From NCBI RefSeq assembly GCF_950295315.1, contig NC_080176.1, forward strand, positions 37,158,189 to 37,222,188: DNA of 64,000 bases, read 5' to 3'. The DNA is from Erinaceus europaeus. Lineage: Eukaryota > Chordata > Mammalia > Eulipotyphla > Erinaceidae. The notes under the pieces were generated by a model that had not been told where the DNA came from, did not search any database, and was given only the letters and a program-made list of their open reading frames with translations. Below are positions 54,123 through 64,000 of this stretch, piece after piece (within the stretch, counting starts at the first letter, position 1; each line of letters begins with the position of its first letter). The translations under genes were made by a program, and so were the position numbers.

Positions 54123-54719
54123 GAAATTAAATATTTTCTAACATATTAAAATGTGCTAGAAAACTCTGTTAGCAATTTTTTAGAATATGCAAACAAGATA
54201 TTTTAAAAAATATAGTTCCCTTTTTTAGCAACAGAAAAGGAAACATTTCCATATATCTATATTTCACAATACTTTTTTACAAAGCATACTCTGCTTTATA
54301 CTCTGGAATATTAATTTTTTCTCACATGTTGTTCAAAGTACCTTCATTATTTTGTCAGTATCTACCAAGGTCATCCTGGAAAAAGCCAGCACATTTGAAA
54401 TTCTGTGAAAAAAGCACAGCTAATCTAATTTTAAATTTGAAAAATCTTTTTAAGTACTTTAACATAAGAATCAGTGAATCTGTGTAGTCAAAAAATTTCA
54501 TGGCTACTCCCCATTTCAGTACAAGGTTGCAACTCTTCTGCTGTTTATGTAAATAGACTCCACATGCATGAGCCTGGTGGAATTCCTCTTCACTTGGATG
54601 GACAGCCAGGACCATTGGTGATTGTGGTTCTCTGACTTGTGGACTGGGTGAAAGTTCCTAAGCTTTATTATTTCCTTCTCACACTTCACTAAATTGTCTG
54701 GAACATTTAAACTTGGAGA
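54123..54719. other. LAMA3 intronic unique sequence
   Basis: About 600 bp without a recognisable repeat or exon. Confidence 0.4.
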
Positions 54720-54724
54720 AAGCT

Positions 54725-54805
54725 CTTCTTCTCTTTCTGCTTCTCCTTCTCCTCCTCCTTCTCCTTCTCTCTCCTTCTCCTCCTCCTTACCCTCCACCTC
54801 CTTCT
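54725..54805. repeat. CT-rich (CTT/CTC)n tract
   Basis: Pyrimidine-rich low-complexity run (cttctcctcctccttctcct) forming the tail side of the adjacent minus-strand SINE. Confidence 0.85.
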
Positions 54806-55118
54806 GCCTCCAGTGTTATTACTGGGGCTCAGTGCCTGCACTATGAATCCACTGCTCCTAGAGGCCATTTTTTCTATTTTTGTTGCCCTTGTTATTGTTA
54901 TTATTGTTATTGTTGTTATTGCTGCTTTTGGATAGGACAGAGAGAAATGGAGAAAGGAGGGGAAGACAGAGGGGGGAGAGAAAGATAGACACCTGCTGAT
55001 CTGCTTCACTGCTTGTGAAGCGACTCCCCTGCAGGTGGGGAGTTGGAGGCTTGAACCCAGATCCTTACGCTAGCCCTTGCACTTGGTACCATTTGTGCTT
55101 AACCCACTACCACTCCAG
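54806..55118 (-). mobile_element. Long-form SINE
   Basis: tgcctccagtgttattactg, ccactgctcctagaggcc, ggataggacagagagaaatg, ctgcaggtggggagttggag and head ending cccactaccactcc. Confidence 0.88.
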
Positions 55119-55439
55119 GAGAAAGCTATTCTAATGATGGGAAGAGTGGATGCAAGAAAAAGGGAAGTATAACACAACATTTTCAGTTGTCTCTTATAGA
55201 CTTTATAGATCAGGGCAGAGAGTTGTTTGCAAATTTGAAGAAGATATATAAATGCAGTTAGCTTGTTTACCACAGTGATCTAACCCAGGGCCCATATCCG
55301 TTCATATTTAGCACAGGGGCCTGTACTACTCTGAGTACCTGTCATCAGCTCCCAGTCCATAGTCACAGCTGGGAACATTCTAGACTGTGCTTATATGAGA
55401 GCTCATTCAGAGTGTCTGAGTAAGATGATTCAGCCTCCC
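55119..55439 (-). mobile_element. L1-B long-3'UTR fragment
   Basis: gggcccatatccgttcatat, agcacaggggcctgtactac and agctgggaacattctagact parallel 12320-12460 and 37255-37400. It abuts the next L1 directly. Confidence 0.7.
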
Positions 55440-58400
55440 TTTTGACATTCTCACAGGAGTGAAGTGGTATCTCATTGTTGTCTTTATTTGCATTTCTCTG
55501 ACAATCAAATACATAGAGCATATTTTCGTGTGTTTCTCGGCCTTTTGGATATCTTCTGTGGTGAATATTCTTTCCATGTCCTCCCCCATATATGGATGGG
55601 ATGATTTGTTTTCTTGTTGTTGAGTTTGGCAAGCTCTTTATATATTTTGGTTATTAAACTCTTGTCTGATGTATGGAATATAAAAATCTTCTGCCATTCT
55701 GTGAGGGGTCTCCTTGTTTGTGTATTGATTTCTTTTGCTGTGAAGAAGCTTTTTAATTTGATGTAGTCCCATAGGTTTATGCTTGCCTTAGTTTTCTTTG
55801 TAATTGGATTCATTTCATTGAAGATGTCGTAACATTTATGCAGAAAAGTGTTCTTCCAATATTTTCTTCTAAGTATCTGGTAGTTTCTGGTCTAACATCC
55901 AAGTCCTTGATCTACTTGGAGTTAACTTTTGTGTTTGGTGAAATAGTGGTTCAGTTTCATTCTTCTGCATGTTTCAACCCATTTTTTCCAACACCATTTG
56001 TTGAAGCGTCTCTGCTTTCCCTATTTAATAGTCTGGGCATATGTGTCAAAGATTAGATGTCCATATGTGTGGGGGCTCACTTCTGGGCTCTCAAGTCTAT
56101 TGCACTGGTCAGTGTGTCTGTTTATGTTGCAGTACCAAGCAGTTTTGATGACAATAGCCCTAGAATACAATTTGAGATCTGGGAGTGTGGTGCCTCCAGT
56201 TCTGTTCTTTCTTCTCAAGATTGTTTTGGCAATTCTAGGTATCTTCTGGTCCAGATAACATTTGTAGCATTTGTTCTATTCTCCTAAAAAATGTGGTTGG
56301 GATCTTGATGGGGATAAGATTAAATTTATAGATGACTCTGGATAGTATATTCATTTTGATGATGTTAATTCTTCCAACCCATGAACATGGAATATCTTTT
56401 CACTTCTTTGTGTCTTTTTCAATTTTCTTGAATAGTGACTCATAATTTTAAGTATACATGTCTTTTACTTCTTTGGTTAGGTTTACTCCTAGATATTTTA
56501 TTGTGTTTGTTGCTATAGTAAAAGGAATTGATTTCTGGATTTCAACTTCTTCAAACTTAGTGTTTGTATAGAGAATGCCACTGACATTTTAATGCTAATT
56601 TTGTAGCCTGACACCTTACTGTATTTCCTGATAATTTCCAAAAGCTTCTTGCTGGATTCCTTAGGTTTTTCGAGGTATACCATCATGTCATCTGCAAATA
56701 GGGAGAGATTGACTTCTTCTCTTCCAATCTGTATGCCTTTAGTTCCTTGCTCCTGCCTGACTGGTATGGCAAGAACTTCCAACACTATGTTGAATAATAA
56801 TGATGATGTTGGGCAGCCCTGTCTAGTACCTGATCTGAGAGGAATTGCTTCCAGTTTTTCACCATTGAATATGATGTTGGTTGTAAGTTTGCTATATATA
56901 TACTCCACTATTTTGAGTAATTTTCCATCTATTCCCATTTTTTGTAGTGTTTTGATCATAAAGGGATGTTGTATTTTGTCAAAGGCTTTCTCTGCATCTA
57001 TGGATATGACCATGTTGTTTTTGGTCTTGCTTTTATTGATGTGGTGAATCACATTGATTGATTTACGTATATTAAACCAACCTTGCATGCCTGGGATAAA
57101 CCCCACTTGGTCATGAAGAACAATCTTTTTAATATACTGCTGTATCCAGTTGGCTAGAATTTTGTTCAGTATTTTAGCATCTATGTTCATCAGAGATATT
57201 GGTCTGTAGTTTTCTTTTTTGGTTCTGTCCCTGTCTGCTTTTGATATCAGAGTGATGTTGGCTTCACAGAAGCTGGAAGGGAGTATTCCAGTGTCTTCAA
57301 TCTTGTGGAAGACTTTGAAACGTAGAGGTACTAGTGCTTCTTTGAAGCACTTTGTAGAATTCATTAGTAAAACCATCTGGTCCAGGACTTTTATTTTGGG
57401 GAAGGATTTTGGTAACTGTTTCAATTTCATTGGCTGTGATGGGCCTGTTCCTGTTATCCACTTCCTCTTTACTTAGTTTTGGAAGTTGGTAGGTATCTAG
57501 GAAATCCTCCATTTCTTCCAGTTTCTCTAGCTTGGTGGCATATAGTTGTTCATAGAAGCCTCGCATGATATGTTGCATTTCTGCGGTGTCTGTTGTGATA
57601 TCTCCTCTTTCATTTACTATCTGATTTATTTGGGTCTTCTCCCTTTCTTGTTTTGTGAATCTGGCTAAAGGTTTGTTGATTTTGTTCACTCTTTCGAAGA
57701 ACCAACATTTACTTTTATTGATCTTTTGTATGGTTTTCTTATTTTCAATGCTATTTATTTCTGCCCTAACTTTAGTGATTTCTGTCCTTCTGGTTGATTT
57801 AGGGTTCCTTTGTTATTCTTCTTCTAGGTCTTTAAGATATGCAGTCAGGCTGTTTATTTGTACTTTTTCTTGTTTCCTAATGTGTGCTTGTATGGCTATG
57901 AACTTCATTCTCAGTACTGCTTTAGCTGTGTCTCAAATATTTTGATAGCTTGTGTCTTCATTTTCATTGAACTCTCCAACCATTTTGATTTATTCCTTTA
58001 TTTTCTCTTGGACCCAGTAGTTTTTAAGTAGTGTCCTGTTGAGCTTCTACATTTGGGACTATTACTAATCTTTTGTTGATTATTAACTGTTAGTTTAATT
58101 CCACTTTGGTCTGAGAAGATATTTGCGATGATGTCAATGCTCTTGAATTTGCTGATGCTGTGTTTGTGGCCTAACATATGGTCTATCCTTGAGAATGACC
58201 CATGTGGATATGATTAGAATGTGTATTCCAGTTTCTTGGGGTGAATTACTCTGAAAATGTCCAATAGTTCTAGTTTATCTATCTCCTCATTTAGCTCCTT
58301 CATGTCTTTATTGATTTTCTGCCTGGATCATCTATCAAGTTGAGAGAGTGGGGGTGTTGAAGTCCCCTACTATGACTGTGTTGCTGTTAATATATTGTTG

Positions 58401-58790
58401 TAGCTCTTTCAGTAGATGCTTGATGTATGTAGATGGCTTCTCACTGGGAGCATGTGTTAATAATTGTTAAGTCCTCTTGATTGACTGTTCCCCTGAGCAT
58501 TAAGTAGCATCCATGCCTATCTTTTAAAATTTTATTTAAAGTCTATCATGTCAGATATGAGAATAGCTGTTCTTGCTTTTTTTGTGGGCCATTGGACTGT
58601 ATAATATTTTTCCATCCTTTCATTTTGAGTCTCTGTTTGTCTTGTTGAGTTGGGTGGGTTTGCATCAGACAGCATATTGTTGGGTTGTGTTTTCTGATCC
58701 ATCTTCCTACTCAGTGCCTTTTAATAGGTGAATTCAGGCCATTCACATTTATTGAAATCAATGATTGAAGATATTTACGCCATTCTTGTA
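55440..58790 (-). pseudogene. L1 ORF2 pseudogene (RT motifs present)
   Basis: The longest open piece (57430-56513, 305 codons) carries RT motifs [32 protein letters not shown] and the catalytic LFADDMMVY. Upstream is an EN-RT linker (57689-57297, [19 protein letters not shown]). Downstream are [19 protein letters not shown] (56218-56021) and a partial C-terminus at 55813-55505. Frameshifts separate the pieces and the C-terminal end is absent. Confidence 0.92.
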
Positions 58791-58865
58791 CATTTTTAGA
58801 GTGTTCTGATATATGGCATATTTATGGTGGTCTGTTTATAGGAGAGCTTTCAGAACTTCTTTTAG

Positions 58866-59771
58866 AGAGCTTGTCAGACTCAACAACAAGAAAACAAATA
58901 ACCCCATCCAAAAATGGGGGGAGGACATGGACAGAATATTCACCACAGAAGAGATCCAAAAGGCCGAGAAACACATGAAAAAATGCTCCAAGTCTCTGAT
59001 TGTCAGAGAAATGCAAATAAAGACAAAAATGAGATATCACTTCACTCCTGTGAGAATGTCATACATCAGAAAAGGGAATAGCAGCAAATGCTGGAGAGGG
59101 TGTGGGGTCAAAGGAATCCTCCTCCACTGCTGGTGGGAATGTCAATTGGTCCAACCTCTGTGGAGAACAGTCAGGAGAACTATCAGAAGGCTAGAAATGG
59201 ACCTACCCTATGACCCTGCAATTCCTCTCCTGGGGATATATCCTAAGGAACTCAACACATCCATCCAAAAAGATCTGTGTACACATATGTTCTTGGGATC
59301 ACAATTTGTAATAGCCAAAACCTGGAAGCAACCCAGGTGTCCAACAACAGATGAGTGGCTGAGCAAGTTGTGGTATATATACACAATGGAATACTACTCA
59401 GCTGTAAAAAATGGTGACTTCACCGTTTTCAGCCGATCTTGGATGGACCTTGAAAAAATCATGTTGAGGGAAATAAGTGAGAAACAGAAGGATGAATATG
59501 GGATGATCTCACTCTCAGGCAGAAGTTGAAAAACAAGATAAAAAGAGAAAACACAAGTAGAACCTGAAATGGAATTGGCATATTGCACCCAAGTAAAAGA
59601 CTCTGGGGTGGGTTGGTGTGGAGAATACAGCTCCATGAAGGATGATAAATGATATAGTGGGGGTTGTATTGTTAAATGGGAAACTGGGGAATGTTATGCA
59701 TGTACAAAGTATTGTATTTACTGTTGAATGTAAAATATTAATTCCCCAATAAAGAAATAATTTTAAAAAAA
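58866..59771 (+). mobile_element. 5'-truncated L1-A nested in the L1-A of opposite strand
   Basis: 906 bp: ORF2 C-terminus (58813-59529 frame, with [20 protein letters not shown]), short 3' UTR and A-rich tail. The 14-bp TSD has one mismatch (agaacttcttttag at 58852-58865; agaacttattttag at 59772-59785). It interrupts the host element at the ORF1-ORF2 junction. Confidence 0.93.
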
Positions 59772-59785
59772 AGAACTTATTTTAG

Positions 59786-60671
59786 GGCAGGCTTTTAGGT
59801 TGAAGGTTGATTCTTTTAACTGTTGCTTGTCTGAGAAGGTTTGTATGCCTCCATCTAGTCTGAATGACAGTCTATCAGGATATGATAGTCTTGGTTGAAA
59901 GCCTTTCTCATTGGGCACTTGATAGATATCTTGCCATTTTTTTCCGACCTGTAGTGTTTGTGTGGAGAAGTGTGCTGCTAGTCTTATGGGTTTTCCTCTG
60001 TGACTCTTTGTTTTTCTCTTGCAGCCTTCAGGATCCTTCTTTATCCTTATGCCTTTCCATTTTAAATATGTGTCTTTGTGTCTTTAAGTCTGGGTTAATT
60101 CTCTTTCGGACCCTCTGGGCTTCTTGAACCTTTATGTCTTTGAAGTTGTCTAGATTAGAGAAGTTCTCAGCTATTATTTAATGAAGAATGCTTTCTTCAT
60201 CTACCTCTCTTTCTTCCTCTGGCAAGCCAATAATGTGTATACTATTTCTTTTGAAGTCATTCCATAGGTCTCTGTTGTTGTTTTCAGTATATCTTAATCT
60301 CTTTTTGAAACCTCTTACTTCTTTTTTATTTGTCTCTAATTCAGCCTCGATCTTGCTAATTCTGTCTTCAGCCTCATTTATTCTATTCTCTCTCCTCTCT
60401 CCTGTCTTCTGGAGTTCATCTATTTTGGTACTCTGTTCCTATACTGTTTTGGTTTGTTCCACTAGTTATTTTCTTAACACAGCTATTTCAGCTTTCTTGA
60501 GATAATTAGTGTTTTCCTCCCGTCTCATTTGTTGTTTCTTCATTTCTGATGACAGTTATTTCAAACTCTTTTCTCTCTTGTGATTTTTTTCCTTAGTGTC
60601 TGGATGTTTACCTCATTATTTTGTGCTTCAACCTTTCGGGGGCTTTTAACTGGACTTTTGTCCTAGTTCAT
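59786..60671 (-). pseudogene. L1 ORF1 pseudogene
   Basis: The ATG at 60671 is followed by AAC and then TAG, so the frame stops at codon 3 where the plus-strand copy has CAG. Downstream pieces match the ORF1p coiled coil and C-terminal regions in reverse of 31100-31930. Confidence 0.85.
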
Positions 60672-61924
60672 TTCTCCAAAATTTCTTCTTGTTGGTTTAA
60701 CCATTCCATATAGTATGTTATGAGATCCTTCTCTCAGTACTTTTCAAATTACTGATCACTCTTGCCTGGATTGACTTGTGTCTAAGTAAGGTAATTCAAG
60801 GGGTCACAGTTGTAGAAATTGACAGTTGTTTCAATATTATTTTAGTCCCTGAGTTGGAGCACAATGGCTTCAAAAGCCTCTTTTGTTTTTTTCTTCACCC
60901 TAGCCTGAGGGCTTTTAAACTATATGTAGGTTTCTTAGCTTAATCACTGACTCCTGAGCAAGAGATAAAGCATGGCGGGGCAGAGATAATCTAGTGGTTA
61001 TGCAAAGAGACTCTCACAGCCCCACCACTAGGTCACCAAGGGATAGATCTTCTCCTGAGTTTCTTGCTTAGTTCTCTGTCTCCTGGTGTCAGCACAGGGC
61101 CTCCCCTACCCTCCGCCACTCCAGATTCTGAGGGCAGAAGTAATGAGGGTTCACAATTGCATTTGGTGAGTCTTATAGGAGTCCTCTCTTCCCTTCAGCT
61201 GTCTTTTTGTTGGTGAAACAGACTGGAGGTGGTGTCTCAACTGGTGAACTGTTACCACCCACTTAAACTCTCCCTAGGCTCCTTTCTGTCCATGAACCAC
61301 ACATGTTTGCACTCACCAGTGATTTGGTGAGTTACTGAAGTTATTCTAGTCCTGTCTTTTTGCAGCCCCAGGTGGTCTCCTTTGGTATTCCTACTTGACC
61401 TGGGAGAGGAGAGAAATACCAGAGGAACATATGGGCCATTCACACTTAAATAGTTGACCTTATCCAACTTTTGTAGTCACTTCTTTATTTGACAAATTTA
61501 GGCTTTCTCCCAGTTGTTAAAGTGTTGTGTGTCCTTTGTTGTATGCAAACCAGTATTAGGTTTATGGGATCTGACCTCAAGTTAGGGAGGAAGTAGACCC
61601 AAGATTCTAGTGGGGTCTCAGTTAGAAAATCTTTTTTCTGCATTTACTTGTTTGATGATTCTAATAAAGATAGTTATAGGGACAATAATTTTTCTTTTCT
61701 AGATCTATATTTTGTCAGTATAACTTTTGGCCAGTTGCATAGTGTTTCTTCTGATGCTTATCAATAATGCTGATGCTCTGTTAATTGAGATATAAAGATG
61801 GAAGAATATTTCTTACTTATTTTTGTATAGTTTACTGAGTATATAGAGTGATTATGGGAAATTAAGGGGTAGTAGAGGAGGTTTTTAAACCTAAGTAATA
61901 AATATATGATTAGTGAATTTTAAA

Positions 61925-62200
61925 AATTTTTTCCTTAATTTTTTTATTTATTCCCTTCTGTTGCCCTTGTTGTTTTATTGTTGTAGTTATTATTTTGTTA
62001 TAGATGTCATTGTTGTTGGATAGGACAGAAAGAAATGGAGAGAAGAGGGGAAGACAGAGAGGGGGAGAGAAAGAGAGACATCTGCAGACCTGTGATGTGG
62101 CCCCTTGCAGGTGGAGAGCTGGGGGCTCAAACCGGGATCCTTATGCCAGTCCTTGCGCTTTGCGCCACTTGACTTAACCCGCTACACTACCGCTTTACTC
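61925..62200 (-). mobile_element. tRNA-related SINE (type 2)
   Basis: tcccttctgttgcccttgtt, ggataggacagaaagaaatg, gtggagagctgggggctcaa and head ending taccgctttactcct. A ~20-bp part of the 'gcttcac..tgaagc' block is missing. Confidence 0.9.
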
Positions 62201-62685
62201 CTCATTGGTGGATTTATGATGCCTTCTTTAGGCCATTCTATTAGATTTCCAGGCCTACTAGTTCTAAGTCTAATCTTGGAGGGCCATTATGCACTTTTCC
62301 TTTGAGGTATATAACTGTCCCTTGTGTGTGGATACATGTCCACACAGGCCTAGTACCCTAGTTCCTAGACTGTAGCCAATATCTGTAATGGTGTTAGAAA
62401 ATGTGCCATCTGAAATGGAAGTAGTATTCCTGTATCAAAGAAAGACCTCAGCAGACTGGAGTATTTGGGTGGTTGATGTCTCAGGCTGGCATCTCTGGAG
62501 ACAGTCTGCAGCAGCAAGTCAGTAGCAGCATGACATGATATGGTGGCACTGGTGGCGCTGATGTACTTGGGGCCAACAGAGACAGTGTGACAGCTTAAGG
62601 TATCAGAGAGAAAAAAATATCAAGAAGTATGAGCACAGGTTCCTGGACCAGGAGAAATATGGATCTTAAAGAGAATGGAAAAGAC
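62201..62685. other. LAMA3 intronic unique sequence
   Basis: Nothing recognised beyond short gcagca/ggtggc motifs near 62510-62570. Confidence 0.4.
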
Positions 62686-62699
62686 TTACTTATAGTCTT

Positions 62700-63082
62700 T
62701 TTTAAAAAATTTTTTATTTGTAAAAAAGAAACATTGAAAAAACCATAGGATAAGAGGGGTACAACTTCACACAATTCCCACCACCAGACCTCCGTATCCC
62801 ATCCCCTCCCCTGATAGCTTTCCTATTCTTTAACCCTCTGGAAGTATGGACCCAAGATCATTGTGGTACGCAGAAGGTTGAAGGTCTGGCTTCTGTAATT
62901 GCTTCCCTGCTGAACATGGGTTTGACGGGTCAATCCATACTCCCAGCCTGTCTCTTTCCCTAGTAGGGAAGGGCTCTGGAGAAGGGCTCTGGGGAAGCAG
63001 AGTTCCAAGGCACATTGGTAGGGTTGTCTGTCCAGGGAAGTCTGGTCGCATCCTGCTAGCATCGGGGAACCTGGTGGCTGAA
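62700..63082 (-). mobile_element. 5'-truncated L1-B (3' UTR) with TSD
   Basis: 383 bp flanked by a perfect 14-bp repeat, ttacttatagtctt (62686-62699 and 63083-63096). Contains a small internal duplication of gggctctgg.aag (62970-62998). Confidence 0.93.
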
Positions 63083-63096
63083 TTACTTATAGTCTT

Positions 63097-63519
63097 AAAA
63101 AGAGTTTAAAATAGCAGTAGTTAGTTATTATTATAACCAAGTTATTTGGGAACTTGTTTTGCTCTTTGAAAATCCAATGTTTAGGATTTACCATAACATA
63201 CTTGATCTCACTATGTTTTATGCCATTTAAGGATGTCTACTAATAACAGCATCTTAGACACTGACAGGGCCAGACGGTTTTGATCTATCTGACCTAAGAT
63301 TGTAGGTAACTTGGGTATTTGAAATATATATATATAAAGAGCTGCGTATAACATTTAAGCCCAGTATCAGAATTTGATTATCTTCCAAATCTGAGACATT
63401 AAGTACTTTGGCTAAAGAAAATATGTACACTCAGAGCTATGATCTAGGCAGTTAAAGGACTGGAAGTATGAAATATGCTTTTCACCCCTGACATATTGAA
63501 TCAAAAGAGATCTATAAGA
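63097..63519. other. LAMA3 intronic unique sequence
   Basis: AT-rich, with a short (TA)n at about 63326-63336. No gene seen. Confidence 0.4.
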
Positions 63520-64000
63520 TTTTAAGTGAATAGGAGTACAGTTTCACAAATATGTTTAAATTTTTCTATCTTCTTGATAGATTGATACTTTTATCAATGT
63601 GTGGTACCCATCTTCATCTTTTATAACAAATTTTTACTTGAAGTATATATTACTTGGCATAAGCTCACTTCTACTTCCATTTTATATAAAATACATATTT
63701 ATATATTTTTCACTTGCAATCTATTTGTGCCATGGGATCTAAAGTGAATCTCTTATAGACATGATTGTTTGTATTATGGTTATTTATTTTGCAATCCATT
63801 CTGCAGGTCTCTGCCTTTTAATTGATAAGTACAGTCCATTTGAGTTTAAACTGATTAATGGTAATGAAGGGTTACTTCAGCCATTTTGCTACTTGCTTTC
63901 AATGTGTCATATGTTCTTGGTTCTTTGACTTTTCCATTACTACCTTCTTTTGTGTTTTCTTTTCTGGTATACCATTTATATTTTATTTCATTTCCTTTCC
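63520..64000 (-). mobile_element. Old L1 ORF2 5' region
   Basis: The + strand shows gggatctaaagtgaatctctt, gcaatccattctgcaggtct and ccttttaattgataagtaca, the reverse of the L1 ORF1-ORF2 junction/EN start. Highly diverged and continuing past the window end. Confidence 0.6.

Larger units (their letters stand above)
55440..61600 (-). mobile_element. L1-A element, interrupted and 3' truncated
   Basis: Minus-strand order: a 5' UTR (about 61600-60672, extent uncertain), ORF1 (60671 to about 59786), a nested plus-strand L1 (58866-59771), then ORF2 from about 58790 to the truncation at 55440. The last part of ORF2 and the 3' UTR are missing. It pairs with the plus-strand L1-A at 30680-35972 throughout. 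Confidence 0.88.
51321..64000 (+). other. LAMA3: LAMA3 intron 1 (5' part)
   Basis: Inferred from the donor at 51321. No second LN-domain exon (expected to begin GQFCDYC-like) is seen up to the window end, so the intron is at least 12.7 kb. The stretch 51321-52351 is unique. The rest is filled mainly with SINEs and L1s. Confidence 0.8.

Noticed and set aside
1..64000. CRISPR arrays, operons, phage or plasmid features
   Set aside because: No direct-repeat/spacer structure and no prokaryotic gene organisation; all repeated units are eukaryotic SINE/LINE/LTR or simple repeats.

Overview
The window reads as nuclear DNA of a eulipotyphlan mammal, most likely a hedgehog (Erinaceus). It is AT-rich, contains one recognisable mammalian exon, and is packed with tRNA-related SINEs. 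These SINEs have the box-B-like core, the 'cccacctgcagggga' block and the CT-rich/ACAAYAA tail that I associate from memory with hedgehog SINEs. No prokaryotic features, operons, CRISPR arrays or tRNA genes are present.

The only host protein-coding sequence I can support is the first coding exon of LAMA3 (laminin alpha-3, long/B-type N-terminus) at 51051-51320 on the + strand. It ends at a clean GT splice donor. A GC/CpG-rich stretch surrounds it, and an unusual (CAGCCC)n / (CAGCCCC)n promoter-proximal satellite lies 0.1-0.5 kb upstream. Everything from 51321 to the end is therefore inferred to be LAMA3 intron 1. The 51 kb upstream is inferred to be intergenic or 5' flank, and I found no exon of a neighbouring gene in it.

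The rest is a layered transposon landscape. (i) Two L1 lineages are present. 'L1-A' has a short (~0.2 kb) 3' UTR ending in an AATAAA tail (30680-36205 on +, 55440-61600 on -, plus several 5'-truncated ends). 'L1-B' has a 3' UTR of over 1.3 kb and a 5' UTR made of two ~600-bp tandem monomers (16901-24100 on -). The L1-B 3' UTR occurs as truncated copies at about a dozen sites, many with exact target-site duplications (TSDs). (ii) About 40 SINE copies fall into at least three types, some nested. (iii) Class II-like endogenous retrovirus insertions include one two-LTR, non-autonomous element with GC-rich cargo (12476-14804, -) and three solo LTRs (15409-15883 -, 43557-43945 +, 47898-48376 -). Each of the four has TG...CA ends and a perfect 6-bp TSD. 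(iv) There is a truncated 5S rRNA retrocopy (52352-52407, -) and an unrecognised 194-bp retroposon with a 10-bp TSD (8447-8640).

No intact transposon ORF was seen. The L1 ORFs carry stops, frameshifts or deletions. The most interesting items are the ERV cargo, the monomeric 5' UTR and long 3' UTR of L1-B, the unidentified short retroposon, the composite SINE, and the G-quadruplex-prone repeat immediately upstream of LAMA3. Family names and the species assignment rest on memory and pattern recognition; no database search was possible.
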